NCBI GenBank assembly: GCA_017961235.1
Contig: JAGCXQ010000012.1
Location: 36,288-100,287, forward strand
DNA length: 64,000 nucleotides
Direction of reading: 5' to 3'
Origin: Clostridiales bacterium
Lineage (GTDB): Bacteria; Bacillota; Clostridia; Saccharofermentanales; Saccharofermentanaceae
Part shown: one piece after another, positions 18,301 through 27,127 of the stretch
How the letters are laid out: each line of letters starts with the position of its first letter
Numbering within the stretch: the first letter of the stretch is position 1
Notes under the pieces: generated by a model
What the model was told of the DNA's origin: nothing
The model's database searches: none
What the model saw: only the letters and a program-made list of their open reading frames with translations
Made by a program: the position numbers and the translations under genes

Positions 18301-19857
18301 CTCGACAAACTCACCATTTACCGTCCAGCCGAGGAAAGCATAATCCTCATCCTTGTGCATCGGTTCATGCCAGCCGATGTAGTATTTTCCGGCTTCGTGA
18401 TAAGTATCCACAGTTGTAAACGAAGGCTCATCTTCAAACTGCCAGAAGCCGCCGTTTGCATCGTAAGTAACAGTAATTACTTCGACCCACTGTGCAACCA
18501 GTTCGACGTCGCCCGTCAGGCGGAGTTTCTTCACACGGGAACCATTGAGTGTCCATCCGTCAAAGTCATATCCGGCTCTTTCCGGAACGATATTGTCTAC
18601 GTTCACAGTACCCGACGGATACTGATTTACGAGGGTGTCTTCACCCGGTCCAAACTCGCCGCCATTCGCATTGAATGTGACATTATAGAGTCTTACCCAC
18701 TCGGCCTCAAGCGTAACATCCGAATTCAGATAAACACGGGTGACTCTCTTGCCATTGAGTTTCCAGCAAAGGAAACCGTATCCTTCGCGGGCCGGCTCTT
18801 CCATGTCATCCAGGTAGAAATAACCGTACGGGGCCATGACCTCGTTTGTTGATTCTCCCGATTCAAAAGCACCCTCGCCTGCGTCAAAGGTTACTTTTAC
18901 GTCCTGGGTCAGTCCTACTGTTGCGAAGTCGGAATACTCCGTGGAATCACTGTTCTTCACTACGCATCTGTAAACATAACCCGCTGTATTCTTACTGAGT
19001 TTGATCGTCAGCGTTTCGGTCTTTACATCTTTATAGTTCACATTCGTTGCGCTGATGTTGGACCATGTCTGACCATCTGCGCTTCTCTGCCACTGATAAG
19101 ATTCCGCATTGTTCGCCGCAACACTCATGGTCAGTTCTTCACCGACTGCACCCACGATATCTTCTGGCTGCCCTGTGATCTCTACAGGAACAATCACCCG
19201 AACACTTGCCGCGTCAGAATTGACAGTAGCATCAGTGTTCTTCACTACACATCTGTATACGTATCCGGCTGTGTTATTGCTGACTCTGATCGTCAGTATA
19301 TTGGTCTTCACATCTTTGTAGTTCGTGTTAGTTGTACCGATGTTGGACCAGGTCTCACCGCCGTTCGCGCTTCTCTGCCACTGATATGAAGTCGCAGCAG
19401 GAGCGAGAACACTCATGGTCTTCTCTTCTCCGGCGCCTCCAGCAATATTCTGCGGCTGAGCTGTGATCTCCAGCTGCTGAAGAAGAGTAACCGAAGCAGG
19501 ATCTGTGTATATTGTTCCCGCATTATTCTTCAAAGTACATCTATAAACAAACGTGACCGTATTCTTATTGACTTTTACTGTCAAAGAACCGGTCTTCACG
19601 TTACTGTAGTTTACATTCGTTGTACTGATGTTCGACCATGCCTGGCCGTCCGCACTTCTCTGCCACTGATACGTCGCCACATTATTGGCCTCAACGCTCA
19701 GGATCTTCTCTTCTCCGATCGCCGCGGTAACATCTTCCGGCTGATTCACGATCTCGATCGCGTCATCATTTCCGGCAAACACTACGGTCGGAATCATTGA
19801 GACTACCAGAAAAACTGATAGTAAGATGGAGATCCATCTAAATTGCTTTTTCCTCAT
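15397..19857 (-). CDS. Secreted Ig-like/InlB-repeat surface protein (3 Ig + 15 InlB units)
   Basis: This 1486-residue paralogue has a signal peptide (MRKKQFRWISILLSVFLVV, cleavage near VVFAG), three Ig-like units with the YQWQRSADGQ core and, by my count, fifteen InlB-type repeats of 70-90 residues. The repeats are far more acidic and Trp-rich than in the paralogues (WYPEREGY and FDGWVDENG types). Repeats 5-8 and 9-12 correspond one to one in order, showing duplication of a four-repeat block. The start at 19857 has a perfect AAGGAGG 6 bases upstream. The C-terminus (KLIAMWVEE) carries no LPXTG, SLH or choline-binding motif. An adhesin or matrix-type extracellular protein is the likely role. 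Confidence 0.85.
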   Translation of the reverse strand: MRKKQFRWISILLSVFLVVSMIPTVVFAGNDDAIEIVNQPEDVTAAIGEEKILSVEANNVATYQWQRSADGQAWSNISTTNVNYSNVKTGSLTVKVNKNTVTFVYRCTLKNNAGTIYTDPASVTLLQQLEITAQPQNIAGGAGEEKTMSVLAPAATSYQWQRSANGGETWSNIGTTNTNYKDVKTNILTIRVSNNTAGYVYRCVVKNTDATVNSDAASVRVIVPVEITGQPEDIVGAVGEELTMSVAANNAESYQWQRSADGQTWSNISATNVNYKDVKTETLTIKLSKNTAGYVYRCVVKNSDSTEYSDFATVGLTQDVKVTFDAGEGAFESGESTNEVMAPYGYFYLDDMEEPAREGYGFLCWKLNGKRVTRVYLNSDVTLEAEWVRLYNVTFNANGGEFGPGEDTLVNQYPSGTVNVDNIVPERAGYDFDGWTLNGSRVKKLRLTGDVELVAQWVEVITVTYDANGGFWQFEDEPSFTTVDTYHEAGKYYIGWHEPMHKDEDYAFLGWTVNGEFVEYVNLTEPITVKAEWAKKYQLTFDPNGGSWDGDTVPRIDEVWAGPGYINYWYPERDGFEFVGWNTSKTATTGEKRFSYDIESDVTFYAIWKASGDVVVTYEANGGIWDDGRTTEVHYCNAGDYYSVGVYTPKREGYDFDGWLDENDQNVDGVEFILEANKTYTYRANWVKAYLVTYDATEGVFDGFDANNNETNKIHYRTARAGEYYWDGWEPEREDYRFGGWSLDGITPLENPLTISADTTLYALWNKIVNVTYVTDVGMWVDEWDPEGNYPVITKTTFTDYDVDEYYRISGWWPDAPEEYILLGYTTEEGSKDVVYELDEEIGRLDDSITLYAVWEKRPVITYDAAGGVWGDEEYTEEIRTDVQEIGRKYYVGFDEPWRDGYEFDGWVDKDGASADRRFLDLQEGDEYTFYATWVKIGKIFYYSNDGAWDDERTVQDHTCRVGEYYYVGCWEPEREGYRFDGWVDENGDPADGRELCIEEDGVYEFFASWVPAFKVTYLANGGEWDDFQPENGETSEMHIRMERADEFYPDGWHPDREGYWFIGWSLDGVEAIEGPMELDNEITLVALWKKQISITYVTDISYWRTNENGQEVFYTVLERENCDREDQVDGWWPEPVEGYNFLGYTTIEDSKVPEYQPNDPLVTGEEDIIFYAIWEHVPVIRYHANGGAWGEGEGAETMQVDIQNIGRHYYVRHEFPHYEGYEFAGWVDENNNPVDNLMIELQEGDEFDFYATWKLSVKVTYDANGGYWGDEEHPQYIDVKEESSGPYNVGNWYPERPGYIAYGWSTDPEAEYGSDGWLIDNLTEDITLYMIWKKAHTLTLDAGEGAYFEESGSRYTSEMQRDGQTVGTDLDQLPTPIRQGYRFVGWAMNGEMVARRYRMTSDVTFTAVWEKICTIILDANGGNFSNGEELFFDTCDEGDFIVPQFFEEPVREGYVFDGWVNEQGEDILQMVVDDDVKLIAMWVEE
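16090..18024 (-). repeat. Duplicated four-unit block of InlB repeats
   Basis: Two consecutive blocks of about 0.96-0.97 kb (roughly 17050-18024 and 16090-17049) each hold four InlB-type repeats in the same order of subtypes. Diagnostic pairs are GWSLDGITPLE/GWSLDGVEAIE, YTTEEGSKD/YTTIEDSKV and LQEGDEYTFYATW/LQEGDEFDFYATW. The block copies have diverged, so the duplication is not recent. Confidence 0.75.
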
Positions 19858-19963
19858 AGCTGCCTCCTTACCTGTTTTACTCAATTTCATAACCTACAAT
19901 CCCTATACCCAAAGCCACGAATACCGCATTAGCGATAATGTCATGAAATTTAGATATATACTC

Positions 19964-20003
19964 TTATTATTTCATGCATTGGAACAAAAATCACCAGTAA
20001 AAT
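19964..20003 (-). promoter_or_regulatory. Conserved upstream block, copy 3
   Basis: The minus strand reads TTTTACTGGTGATTTTTG, then a short spacer and CATGAAATAATAAG. It matches the blocks at 6870 and 9578 but lies about 107 bases before the 19857 start. Confidence 0.4.
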
Positions 20004-20038
20004 GTATTTTACCCATTAACAAAGTGTGAACAATAAAT

Positions 20039-20063
20039 GGGCGTCAGAGATTATCTGACGCCC
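20039..20063 (-). terminator. Terminator of the 1999-residue surface protein gene
   Basis: GGGCGTCAGA and TCTGACGCCC form a perfect 10-bp stem with a five-base loop, followed on the minus strand by ATTTATTGTT. Confidence 0.8.
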
Positions 20064-20097
20064 TTCGGATAAAATATCACTTTTTGACACAAAACTA

Positions 20098-23000
20098 TCA
20101 ATCGTTTATCGGTATCCACTTAGCAAAGAATTCCACATCAGTAGTTGGAACATAGGTCTGCGGATCAACACTTTCCGTACAAGCAGCATCCAGATACCAG
20201 CCGTCGAGCCTGTAGTTTTCTCTCTCTACAGAAACCACATGTCCAATCGCATCATCTTTTGAACACAGCTCCACATACTCTGGATAATCCGAATCACCAA
20301 AGATATAGCCGCCGTTACCATTCCAGGTAACAACTGCAGTTTCAGCCCACTTCGCATAGAATGTTACATCTCCGGTGACAGTATAATTCCACCAGTCGAC
20401 CGTTTCTGTACACTCTTCATCTAAGCACCATCCGACAAAGGAATATCCGGGTCGGTATACCGAAACTGAGTTTGGAGTATTGTTTACAAGTACATACTCT
20501 TCATAGATCTGAGCATATTCATTCCACCAGTAATATCCGCCATTTGCATCCCAAGTGACAGTAGCATATACAGGTTCAACCCATTTTGCATAGAATGTCA
20601 CATCCTGATTGACAGGATAATTCCAAACATCAACTTCTTCTGTGCAATCCGCATCAAGATACCAACCGACAAATTCATAGTCTGTTCTATGCGGCGTCAG
20701 ATATTCATTTACAGAACGACCTTTTCCAACCATCGCCATTTGTGTAGACACCGGGTCGCTTGCTTCCGGCCAGAAATAACCGCCATTCGCATCCCAGGTT
20801 ACAGTGACAGCTTCAACCCATTTCGCATAGAATGTCACATTCTGACTTGGCACGTACTCATATATATCTACACTTTCCGTGCAATTCGCATCGAGGCACC
20901 ATCCGTCGAGAACATAGTTCTCTTTTAAGAAATTGCAATAGGATTTTAGAACCTCATCCTTAGCCACCGGAGTAGTGTACGTCGGAGAAGATGTATCGCC
21001 GAGATAATATCCACCATTTCCGTTCCAGGTTATATAAACTGCTTCAGCCCACTTCGCATAGAGAGTAGTTTCCTCACAAATATAATACTCATAATAGACT
21101 CTTGTCATAAAGTCAGGTTCGAGATACCAGCCAACAAATACATATCCTTCTCTTTCTGGAGTGTTGTAATCGCCCACAACAAAATAGGAATACTGCTTTG
21201 CTGATGTTCTGATAGTCGTACTCTCCGGATCGCCTCCAAAGTATCCCCCATTAGCATCTAATGTGACATTAACATTATCAGCCCACTTTGCGTAGAGTGT
21301 GACATCTTCGTAAACGTCATACCACCAGGTATCAACGGATTCCGAATAGTAAGCATCCAGATACCAGCCATCGAAAGAATAACCTTCTCTCTCCGGAACC
21401 GGATATTCACCTATAGGATAACCAGGGCGTGCATTTACCGTCATCGTCGCAGCAGTACCGCCTCCATCAAGGGAGAAATAACCACCGTTGGCATTCCAGG
21501 TAACATGTGCAGCTTCCACCCACTTGGCATAGAACGTTACATCTTCGACAGCTCTATAATCCCAAACATCTACACTCTCCGTGCAGTCGGCATCAAGATA
21601 CCAGTCCTCAAAGTAATAACCATCTCTCAGAACAGTCTGATAAAAGCGTTCATCTTCTTCGAAGAGTTCGCTGACATATCTGTCGTACCCGAGAGTATAA
21701 CTCACCTTCGAACTCGACCTGTAAATTCCGCCATTTGCATCGAATGTAACCGTAACATCCTTAATCTCTCTCCACTTTGCGTAGAATGTAACATCAGTTT
21801 CAGGAACATAATCTTCGGGATCTACACTTTCAGTACAATCCTCATCCAGATACCAGCCTACGAAGTCAAATCCTTCTCTTTCAATTGACTGGGTATAGCC
21901 GATTCTTTGATTTTTCGCAACAGGTTCGGTATATGTCGGATAATCTTCATTTCCCCAGATATAACCGTCATTAGCATCCCAGGTAACATATACTGCTTCG
22001 ACCCACTTAGCATAGAAAGTAACATCTCCGGAAGGAGCATAATACTGCGGATCTACGCTCTCCATGAAGTCCTCATCAAGATACCAGCCTCCAAAAGCAT
22101 ATCCGTCTTTGCTAGCTGTCTGACGATAACCTATCGCCTGATTCTTTCGAACATATTCCATATATGTTGGATAATCTTCATTTCCCCAAATATATCCACC
22201 ATTGGCATTCCAGGTTACAGATACTGCTTTCTCCCATTTTGCATAGAGAGTAACATCTTCGGAGAGTACATACTCATAAACATCAATGCATTCCTCACCA
22301 GCAGCATCGAGACACCATCCAACTAAAAGATAGCCGGTTTTTTCTGCATCTCTGGTATAAGGAATCGTGCTATTCTTTGCAATGCTATCCTCATAAGTCG
22401 TAACATTCGAATATTCTCCAAAATACCCTCCATTTGCATCCCAAGTAACAGTTACAGCTTCTACCCAATTAGCGTAGAAGGTTTCTTCTCCGCAAACAAC
22501 ATAAGTATACGGATCTAATCTTTCTGTACAATCCTCATCAAGATACCAGCCCTCTAAGGCATATCCTGCTTTACTCGCACTGAAAGTATAGTTCAGAATT
22601 CTATTCTTACCTACTATATCCTTACATGTCGATTTTCCGTTGTAAATCGTGCCGCCATTACTATCCCAAGTTACGTATGTTGCTTCGGCCCAATCTGCAT
22701 AAAAAGTTACATTCTCAGTAATAGTATAGTACCAGGTGTTAACACTCTCGGTACATTCCGGATCAAGATACCATCCAAAGAAGACATAACCATCTCTTTT
22801 TGCAGTGTAAGAACTGTCAAGAGTGGTGCCACTTGCATAAGGCTCAACATAGGATGTTTTGCCATTAACTGTTCCACCATTTCCATCCCATGTTACATAT
22901 ACAGGATCGACCCATTTGGCATAGAACGTTACATTTTCTGTCAGTACATAATCATCAAAGTCAACTCTTTCTGTACAAGCCTGATCATAATACCAGCCGG

Positions 23001-26000
23001 CAAAAGCATAGTTTTCTCTTTCGGCAGACTTACTATAGATTGTCTGGCCCTGTCCAAGCCATTCTACATAAGTCGGATAATCAGATTCACCCCAGATATA
23101 TCCGCCATTGCCATCCCAAGTAACTTCTACCGGATCAACCCACTTTGCGTAGAAAGTCACAGGCCCGTTGACCGGATAGCTATATGTATTAACTCTTTTT
23201 CCTGTACACTCTGCATTAAGGTACCATCCGTCGAATACATAATTAGCTCTATATGCCGAGTACTCAGAGTAGACTTGGCTATCCTGTAGACACGGTTGAT
23301 TATATATACGAGTTACACGCGGGTATGTCTCAACAAATCCACCGTTACCATCCCATGTTACATATACAGGATCGACCCATTTGGCATAAATCGTAATATC
23401 TTCGGTAACGGCAGCGCTCCAATCTATTTCGATAGTACATGCCGCATCATAATACCAGCCGGCAAAAGCATAGTTCTCGCGGAGAGGATCCGAGATTTCA
23501 AATACAGTCTGATTCGGGTATACCAATATAACACGGGTCGTTTCTTCCGAATCATTATACCAATATCCACCATTGCCGTCCCAGGTTACACAGTATGCAT
23601 ATTCCCATTTTGCATAGAGAGTGACATTCTCCGTAACGATATACTCTGAAAAGTCAACACTCTCTGTCAGATCCTCATCAAAAAACCATCCTTTAAACCT
23701 ATAGTGGTCTCTTGAAGCAGTTCGATAATAATCATCCAAATATCTGTTCGGTACAACAAATTCAGTATATGTCGGAGCAATGCATTCTTCTGTATACCAG
23801 TTTTGAACAAGTCCTCCATTTGCATTCCATGTAACACTTATAGGTTCAACCCACTTTGCGTACAAGGTAATGCTTTCTGTAACGCGGTACTCAAAGGGCA
23901 TTTTTTCTGTGTAAGCCGCATCGAAGTACCATCCTTCAAATGCATATGTATCGCTTGTCGGTACCGGACTCATATCACTATAGATATATCCGTTCCTCGA
24001 TACAGACTTTGTATATGTGGATTCACCATCGATCAGTCCATCGGTGGCATTATACGTTACTGTGCATGCTTCCACCCATTTTGCATAGAACGTAACATTC
24101 TCAGTAACCTCATAGTAATTCAGAGGAATAAATCTTGTGCATTCGGGATCAAGATACCAGTCATCCAGAATATATCCAGCTTTCGAAACTGCAAATTGTT
24201 CATTTGTATCGAATACCTGCTCTGCTATATCTCCCGGTTGCAAATGATAGCTTAACGTTGAAATCGTACTGTCATTGTTGAAGCATCCGCCATTCGCATC
24301 AAAGGTAACTGTACATCCAGTATTCTCTTCCCATGCAGCATATAGTGTAAGATCTTCAGTTACTAGGCAGGAGAATCCGATTGGTTCTAAACCATCTTTA
24401 TCAAGGCACCATCCATCAAATATGTAACCTTCTCTGACGGGAGCATCCTCAGTGTCATTAAAGAAATAACTGTTCTGTTCCTTGATTCTTGTAACCGTCG
24501 GATTTCCATAGATCAGTCCTCCGTTGGCATCAAGTGTAAGGGTAACGGTTGCATTGAGTTCTACTGCAGCAGGATCAGAAGCCACGCTGTCGCCCGCATC
24601 ATTCTTTACTACGCATCTATATACGTAGGCTGCAGTGTTCTTGCTGATCTTAATTGTAAGAGTTGCGGTCTTCGCGTCTTTATAGTTTGTGTTTGTGGTG
24701 CTGATGTTCGACCATGTCTCACCATCATCTGCAGATCTCTGCCACTGATAGGATGCCGCGCCACTGGCTTCCACACTCATCGTCTTCTCTTCACCGGCAA
24801 TTCCGCTGATTCCCTCAGGCTGCGCTGTGATCGTCACACTCTGAAGAATGCTTACTGTAACAACGTCAGATTCCACAGTAGAAGCATCGTTCTTAACTAC
24901 ACATCTGTATACATAAGCCGCTGTGGTCTTATTGATCTTGACCGTCAGTGTCTTCGTCTTCGGATTACTGTAGTTCGTGTTCGTGGTGCTGATATTCGAC
25001 CAGGTCTGTCCATCATCTGCAGATCTCTGCCACTGATAGGATGTAGCGTTCTTCGCATCCACGGTAAGTCTCTTCATATCTCCGACTTTTCCGGAAATGT
25101 TCTGAGGCTGGAAGGTGATCTCCACCAGCTGAACCGGAGCGGCTACTGTGACGGTAGCGGCTTCTGTGTTCTCAGTAAACTCCGCATTCTTAACTACGCA
25201 TCTGTATACGAAACCTGCTGTATTCTTGCTGACCTTGATCGTCAGCACATCTGTCTTTACATCTCTGTAGTTCGTATTAGTGGTGCTGATGTTCGACCAG
25301 GTCTCACCAGCATCTGCACTTCTCTGCCACTGATACGAAGTAGCATTCTGTGCAACGACGCTCATGGTCTTTTCTTCACCGGCTTCTGCCGTGATATTCT
25401 GCGGCTGGGTCTTGATGGTGACAGGAAGAATTACGGTTACTGCAGCGGCTTCTGAGTTTACAGTGTTTTCACTGTTCTTGACTACGCATCTGTATACGAA
25501 GCCTGCTGTGTTCTTACTGAGTTTGATCGTCAGGATGCTTGTCTTGACGTCTTTGTAGTTGACATTCGTAGTGCTGATATTCGACCAGGTCTCGCCATCG
25601 TCCGAGCTTCTCTGCCACTGATAAGAAGATGCATTCGTGGCGACCACTTTCATGGTCTTCTCGTCGCCGGACTTACCGGAGATATTCTGTGGCTGTTGCG
25701 AGATCTCCAGCAGCTGCTGAAGCGTTACCGATGCCGGATCCGTATATACAGTGCCCGCACTGTTTTTGAGTGCGCATCTGTAATCGTATGCGGCTGTATT
25801 CTTACTGACCTTGATCGTCAGCGTTTCGGTCTTCACATCACGGTAATTCGTATTTGTTGTACCGATGTTCGACCAGGTCTGCCCATCTGCACTTCTCTGC
25901 CACTGATACGAAGCCACATTCTCCGCGGCTACGCTCATGGTCTTTTCTTCGCCGGCCTCTGCCGTGATGTTATCCGGCTGCGATAAGATCTCGATCGGAT

Positions 26001-26097
26001 CTTCGCTTCCTGCGAATACCATCGTCGGAATCATCGATACTATCAGGAATACTGATAGCAGAACGGATAACACTTTTAGTGACGATTTACTCTTCAT
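20098..26097 (-). CDS. Giant secreted Ig-like/InlB-repeat surface protein (5 Ig + 19 InlB units)
   Basis: At 1999 residues this is the largest gene in the window. After the signal peptide (MKSKSSLKVLSVLLSVFLIV, cleavage near MVFAG) come five Ig-like units, several with an extra residue in the core (QRSADDGETW). About nineteen InlB B-type repeats follow, each close to VTWDANGGY...FxGWYLDxxCTESVD...VTFYAKWVEA. The repeats are strikingly uniform, suggesting homogenisation by recombination. InlB B-repeats are known as elongated beta-folds in surface and secreted proteins. The ATG at 26097 has GAGGAGG 5-6 bases upstream. There is no anchor motif at the C-terminus (FFAKWIPIND). A long antisense frame and many short ones are by-products of the repeats. 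Confidence 0.85.
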   Translation of the reverse strand: MKSKSSLKVLSVLLSVFLIVSMIPTMVFAGSEDPIEILSQPDNITAEAGEEKTMSVAAENVASYQWQRSADGQTWSNIGTTNTNYRDVKTETLTIKVSKNTAAYDYRCALKNSAGTVYTDPASVTLQQLLEISQQPQNISGKSGDEKTMKVVATNASSYQWQRSSDDGETWSNISTTNVNYKDVKTSILTIKLSKNTAGFVYRCVVKNSENTVNSEAAAVTVILPVTIKTQPQNITAEAGEEKTMSVVAQNATSYQWQRSADAGETWSNISTTNTNYRDVKTDVLTIKVSKNTAGFVYRCVVKNAEFTENTEAATVTVAAPVQLVEITFQPQNISGKVGDMKRLTVDAKNATSYQWQRSADDGQTWSNISTTNTNYSNPKTKTLTVKINKTTAAYVYRCVVKNDASTVESDVVTVSILQSVTITAQPEGISGIAGEEKTMSVEASGAASYQWQRSADDGETWSNISTTNTNYKDAKTATLTIKISKNTAAYVYRCVVKNDAGDSVASDPAAVELNATVTLTLDANGGLIYGNPTVTRIKEQNSYFFNDTEDAPVREGYIFDGWCLDKDGLEPIGFSCLVTEDLTLYAAWEENTGCTVTFDANGGCFNNDSTISTLSYHLQPGDIAEQVFDTNEQFAVSKAGYILDDWYLDPECTRFIPLNYYEVTENVTFYAKWVEACTVTYNATDGLIDGESTYTKSVSRNGYIYSDMSPVPTSDTYAFEGWYFDAAYTEKMPFEYRVTESITLYAKWVEPISVTWNANGGLVQNWYTEECIAPTYTEFVVPNRYLDDYYRTASRDHYRFKGWFFDEDLTESVDFSEYIVTENVTLYAKWEYAYCVTWDGNGGYWYNDSEETTRVILVYPNQTVFEISDPLRENYAFAGWYYDAACTIEIDWSAAVTEDITIYAKWVDPVYVTWDGNGGFVETYPRVTRIYNQPCLQDSQVYSEYSAYRANYVFDGWYLNAECTGKRVNTYSYPVNGPVTFYAKWVDPVEVTWDGNGGYIWGESDYPTYVEWLGQGQTIYSKSAERENYAFAGWYYDQACTERVDFDDYVLTENVTFYAKWVDPVYVTWDGNGGTVNGKTSYVEPYASGTTLDSSYTAKRDGYVFFGWYLDPECTESVNTWYYTITENVTFYADWAEATYVTWDSNGGTIYNGKSTCKDIVGKNRILNYTFSASKAGYALEGWYLDEDCTERLDPYTYVVCGEETFYANWVEAVTVTWDANGGYFGEYSNVTTYEDSIAKNSTIPYTRDAEKTGYLLVGWCLDAAGEECIDVYEYVLSEDVTLYAKWEKAVSVTWNANGGYIWGNEDYPTYMEYVRKNQAIGYRQTASKDGYAFGGWYLDEDFMESVDPQYYAPSGDVTFYAKWVEAVYVTWDANDGYIWGNEDYPTYTEPVAKNQRIGYTQSIEREGFDFVGWYLDEDCTESVDPEDYVPETDVTFYAKWREIKDVTVTFDANGGIYRSSSKVSYTLGYDRYVSELFEEDERFYQTVLRDGYYFEDWYLDADCTESVDVWDYRAVEDVTFYAKWVEAAHVTWNANGGYFSLDGGGTAATMTVNARPGYPIGEYPVPEREGYSFDGWYLDAYYSESVDTWWYDVYEDVTLYAKWADNVNVTLDANGGYFGGDPESTTIRTSAKQYSYFVVGDYNTPEREGYVFVGWYLEPDFMTRVYYEYYICEETTLYAKWAEAVYITWNGNGGYYLGDTSSPTYTTPVAKDEVLKSYCNFLKENYVLDGWCLDANCTESVDIYEYVPSQNVTFYAKWVEAVTVTWDANGGYFWPEASDPVSTQMAMVGKGRSVNEYLTPHRTDYEFVGWYLDADCTEEVDVWNYPVNQDVTFYAKWVEPVYATVTWDANGGYYWWNEYAQIYEEYVLVNNTPNSVSVYRPGYSFVGWCLDEECTETVDWWNYTVTGDVTFYAKWAETAVVTWNGNGGYIFGDSDYPEYVELCSKDDAIGHVVSVERENYRLDGWYLDAACTESVDPQTYVPTTDVEFFAKWIPIND

Positions 26098-26212
26098 AAC
26101 TGCCTCCTCTTGAGCTGTCTTCATACTCCCCAAAATAGATCAATAACCCAAGTACACCCACTCCCTTCTGAGAAAAAGGTATACATGGAGATATTGATAA
26201 AAATACTATATA

Positions 26213-26242
26213 AATATATTTTACTCGGATTGGATTTGACAA
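26213..26242 (-). promoter_or_regulatory. Candidate promoter of the 1999-residue protein gene
   Basis: On the minus strand TTGTCA and TATATT are spaced by 18 bases, about 116 bases before the start codon. The upstream block shared by the other paralogues is not seen here. Confidence 0.45.
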
Positions 26243-26353
26243 AATAGTATTAACCCTACTGTATCTATTAACTATTTGTGAACAATTTCTTCAAAACACT
26301 GTTACCGTTACAGATTTCCTCTTTCTGTTTTTGATATATCTCCCGGCAGAAAG

Positions 26354-26391
26354 AAAAATCCGGGAAACCAGTTTTCACTGATCTCCCGGAT
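26354..26391 (-). terminator. Terminator with no assigned upstream gene
   Basis: On the minus strand ATCCGGGA pairs with TCCCGGAT, the inner ATCAGT pairs with ACTGGT, and the hairpin is followed by TTTTC. No intact gene precedes it on that strand, which supports loss of a gene here. Confidence 0.6.
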
Positions 26392-26585
26392 ATTAAAAAC
26401 TCAGATATCTTTGTCTCGGAGGCAACCGTTTCTGTTGCCCGAAATCCTGGACTTTGATGTAGTTCATGTGGTTTCTTTCGGCTGCATCGGAACGAACGGA
26501 AGCTCGATGCCGGCATTACGGCCAGAATCACGAATACGGATATCAGAACCGACTATAATCTGATTGGCTTATTTCAGTTTGACAG

Positions 26586-26615
26586 TTGACAAACAAACGT
26601 TCTGTTTTGTATAAT
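26586..26615 (+). promoter_or_regulatory. Consensus sigma70 promoter, orphan
   Basis: TTGACA and TATAAT, both perfect, are separated by 18 bases. No coding frame follows on the plus strand before the hairpin at 27050. Confidence 0.65.
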
Positions 26616-27049
26616 ATAGTTGTCAGATTGATAGACACTGATTGTGCTTGAAATTTCGGTAATGACCAAGGCTGGAAGCAGAGTATCGATACGGGAAACT
26701 AAACAAACCAAGATTCCAATTCCACCTTTTGTATCATGCTGATTAGCACGACCAAATGCGAAAGGAGGTTTTTTAGAATCGATATCGACAACGGTACTCA
26801 ATCAGACAACACGGTATAGTGCCGGATAGTTGAGGGCAAAAGATTTCTGGAGATTTTGTTAAGGATAACGGAATTGAGCCGATCACCAAAATATAAGTAG
26901 CCTGAATTAGATCAGGTAGAGGCATCAGGCTAGTGCCATTAAAGTGCTGGTATGGTATTTCTTTTATCAGCGGTTTATAAATCTCAACTACAGAGTTGAA
27001 AATAGCCAATTGTTTTAAATCTTTGAAGTCAGCCGTAAACAAAGAGGTC

Positions 27050-27092
27050 TGTCTCAAAACGAGAAGGGGCTGCCTCGTTTTGAGACAGCCCC
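27050..27092 (-). terminator. Double hairpin after the 1161-residue protein gene
   Basis: Two mutually exclusive stems overlap: GGGGCTG/CAGCCCC, followed on the minus strand by TTCTCGTTTT, and TGTCTCAAAACGAG/CTCGTTTTGAGACA, a perfect 14-bp stem. The first is a plausible terminator for the gene ending at 27128. The second would compete with it. Confidence 0.65.
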
Positions 27093-27127
27093 TAAGATAT
27101 GAATTACTTAAGCCACATACGGATCCT

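Larger units (their letters stand above)
26243..27049. other. Gene-poor region with regulatory-looking elements
   Basis: About 800 bases hold no gene I can support. Two minus-strand frames (26574-26801 and 26773-27057) lack ribosome binding sites, and a 34-codon minus-strand tail ending in MQPKETT at about 26465 looks like a remnant. The region contains a minus-strand terminator (26354-26391) and a plus-strand promoter (26586-26615). It may hold an untranslated RNA or decayed genes. Confidence 0.5.

Noticed and set aside
15301..18852. A 1183-codon open frame on the plus strand opposite the 1486-residue surface protein
   Set aside because: It has no ribosome binding site, its translation has no domain or signal, and similar long antisense frames occur opposite the other repeat genes. 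The repeated codon pattern (few TTA, CTA and TCA codons on the coding strand) explains the lack of stops.
26640..26760. A possible tRNA or known riboswitch after the orphan promoter
   Set aside because: No T-loop GGTTCGA-like motif, anticodon arm or known riboswitch core could be matched by eye.
26574..27057. Two overlapping minus-strand open frames in the gene-poor region
   Set aside because: Neither has a ribosome binding site, one starts with TTG inside a hairpin, and no family pattern could be seen. They may be decayed remnants but cannot be supported as genes.
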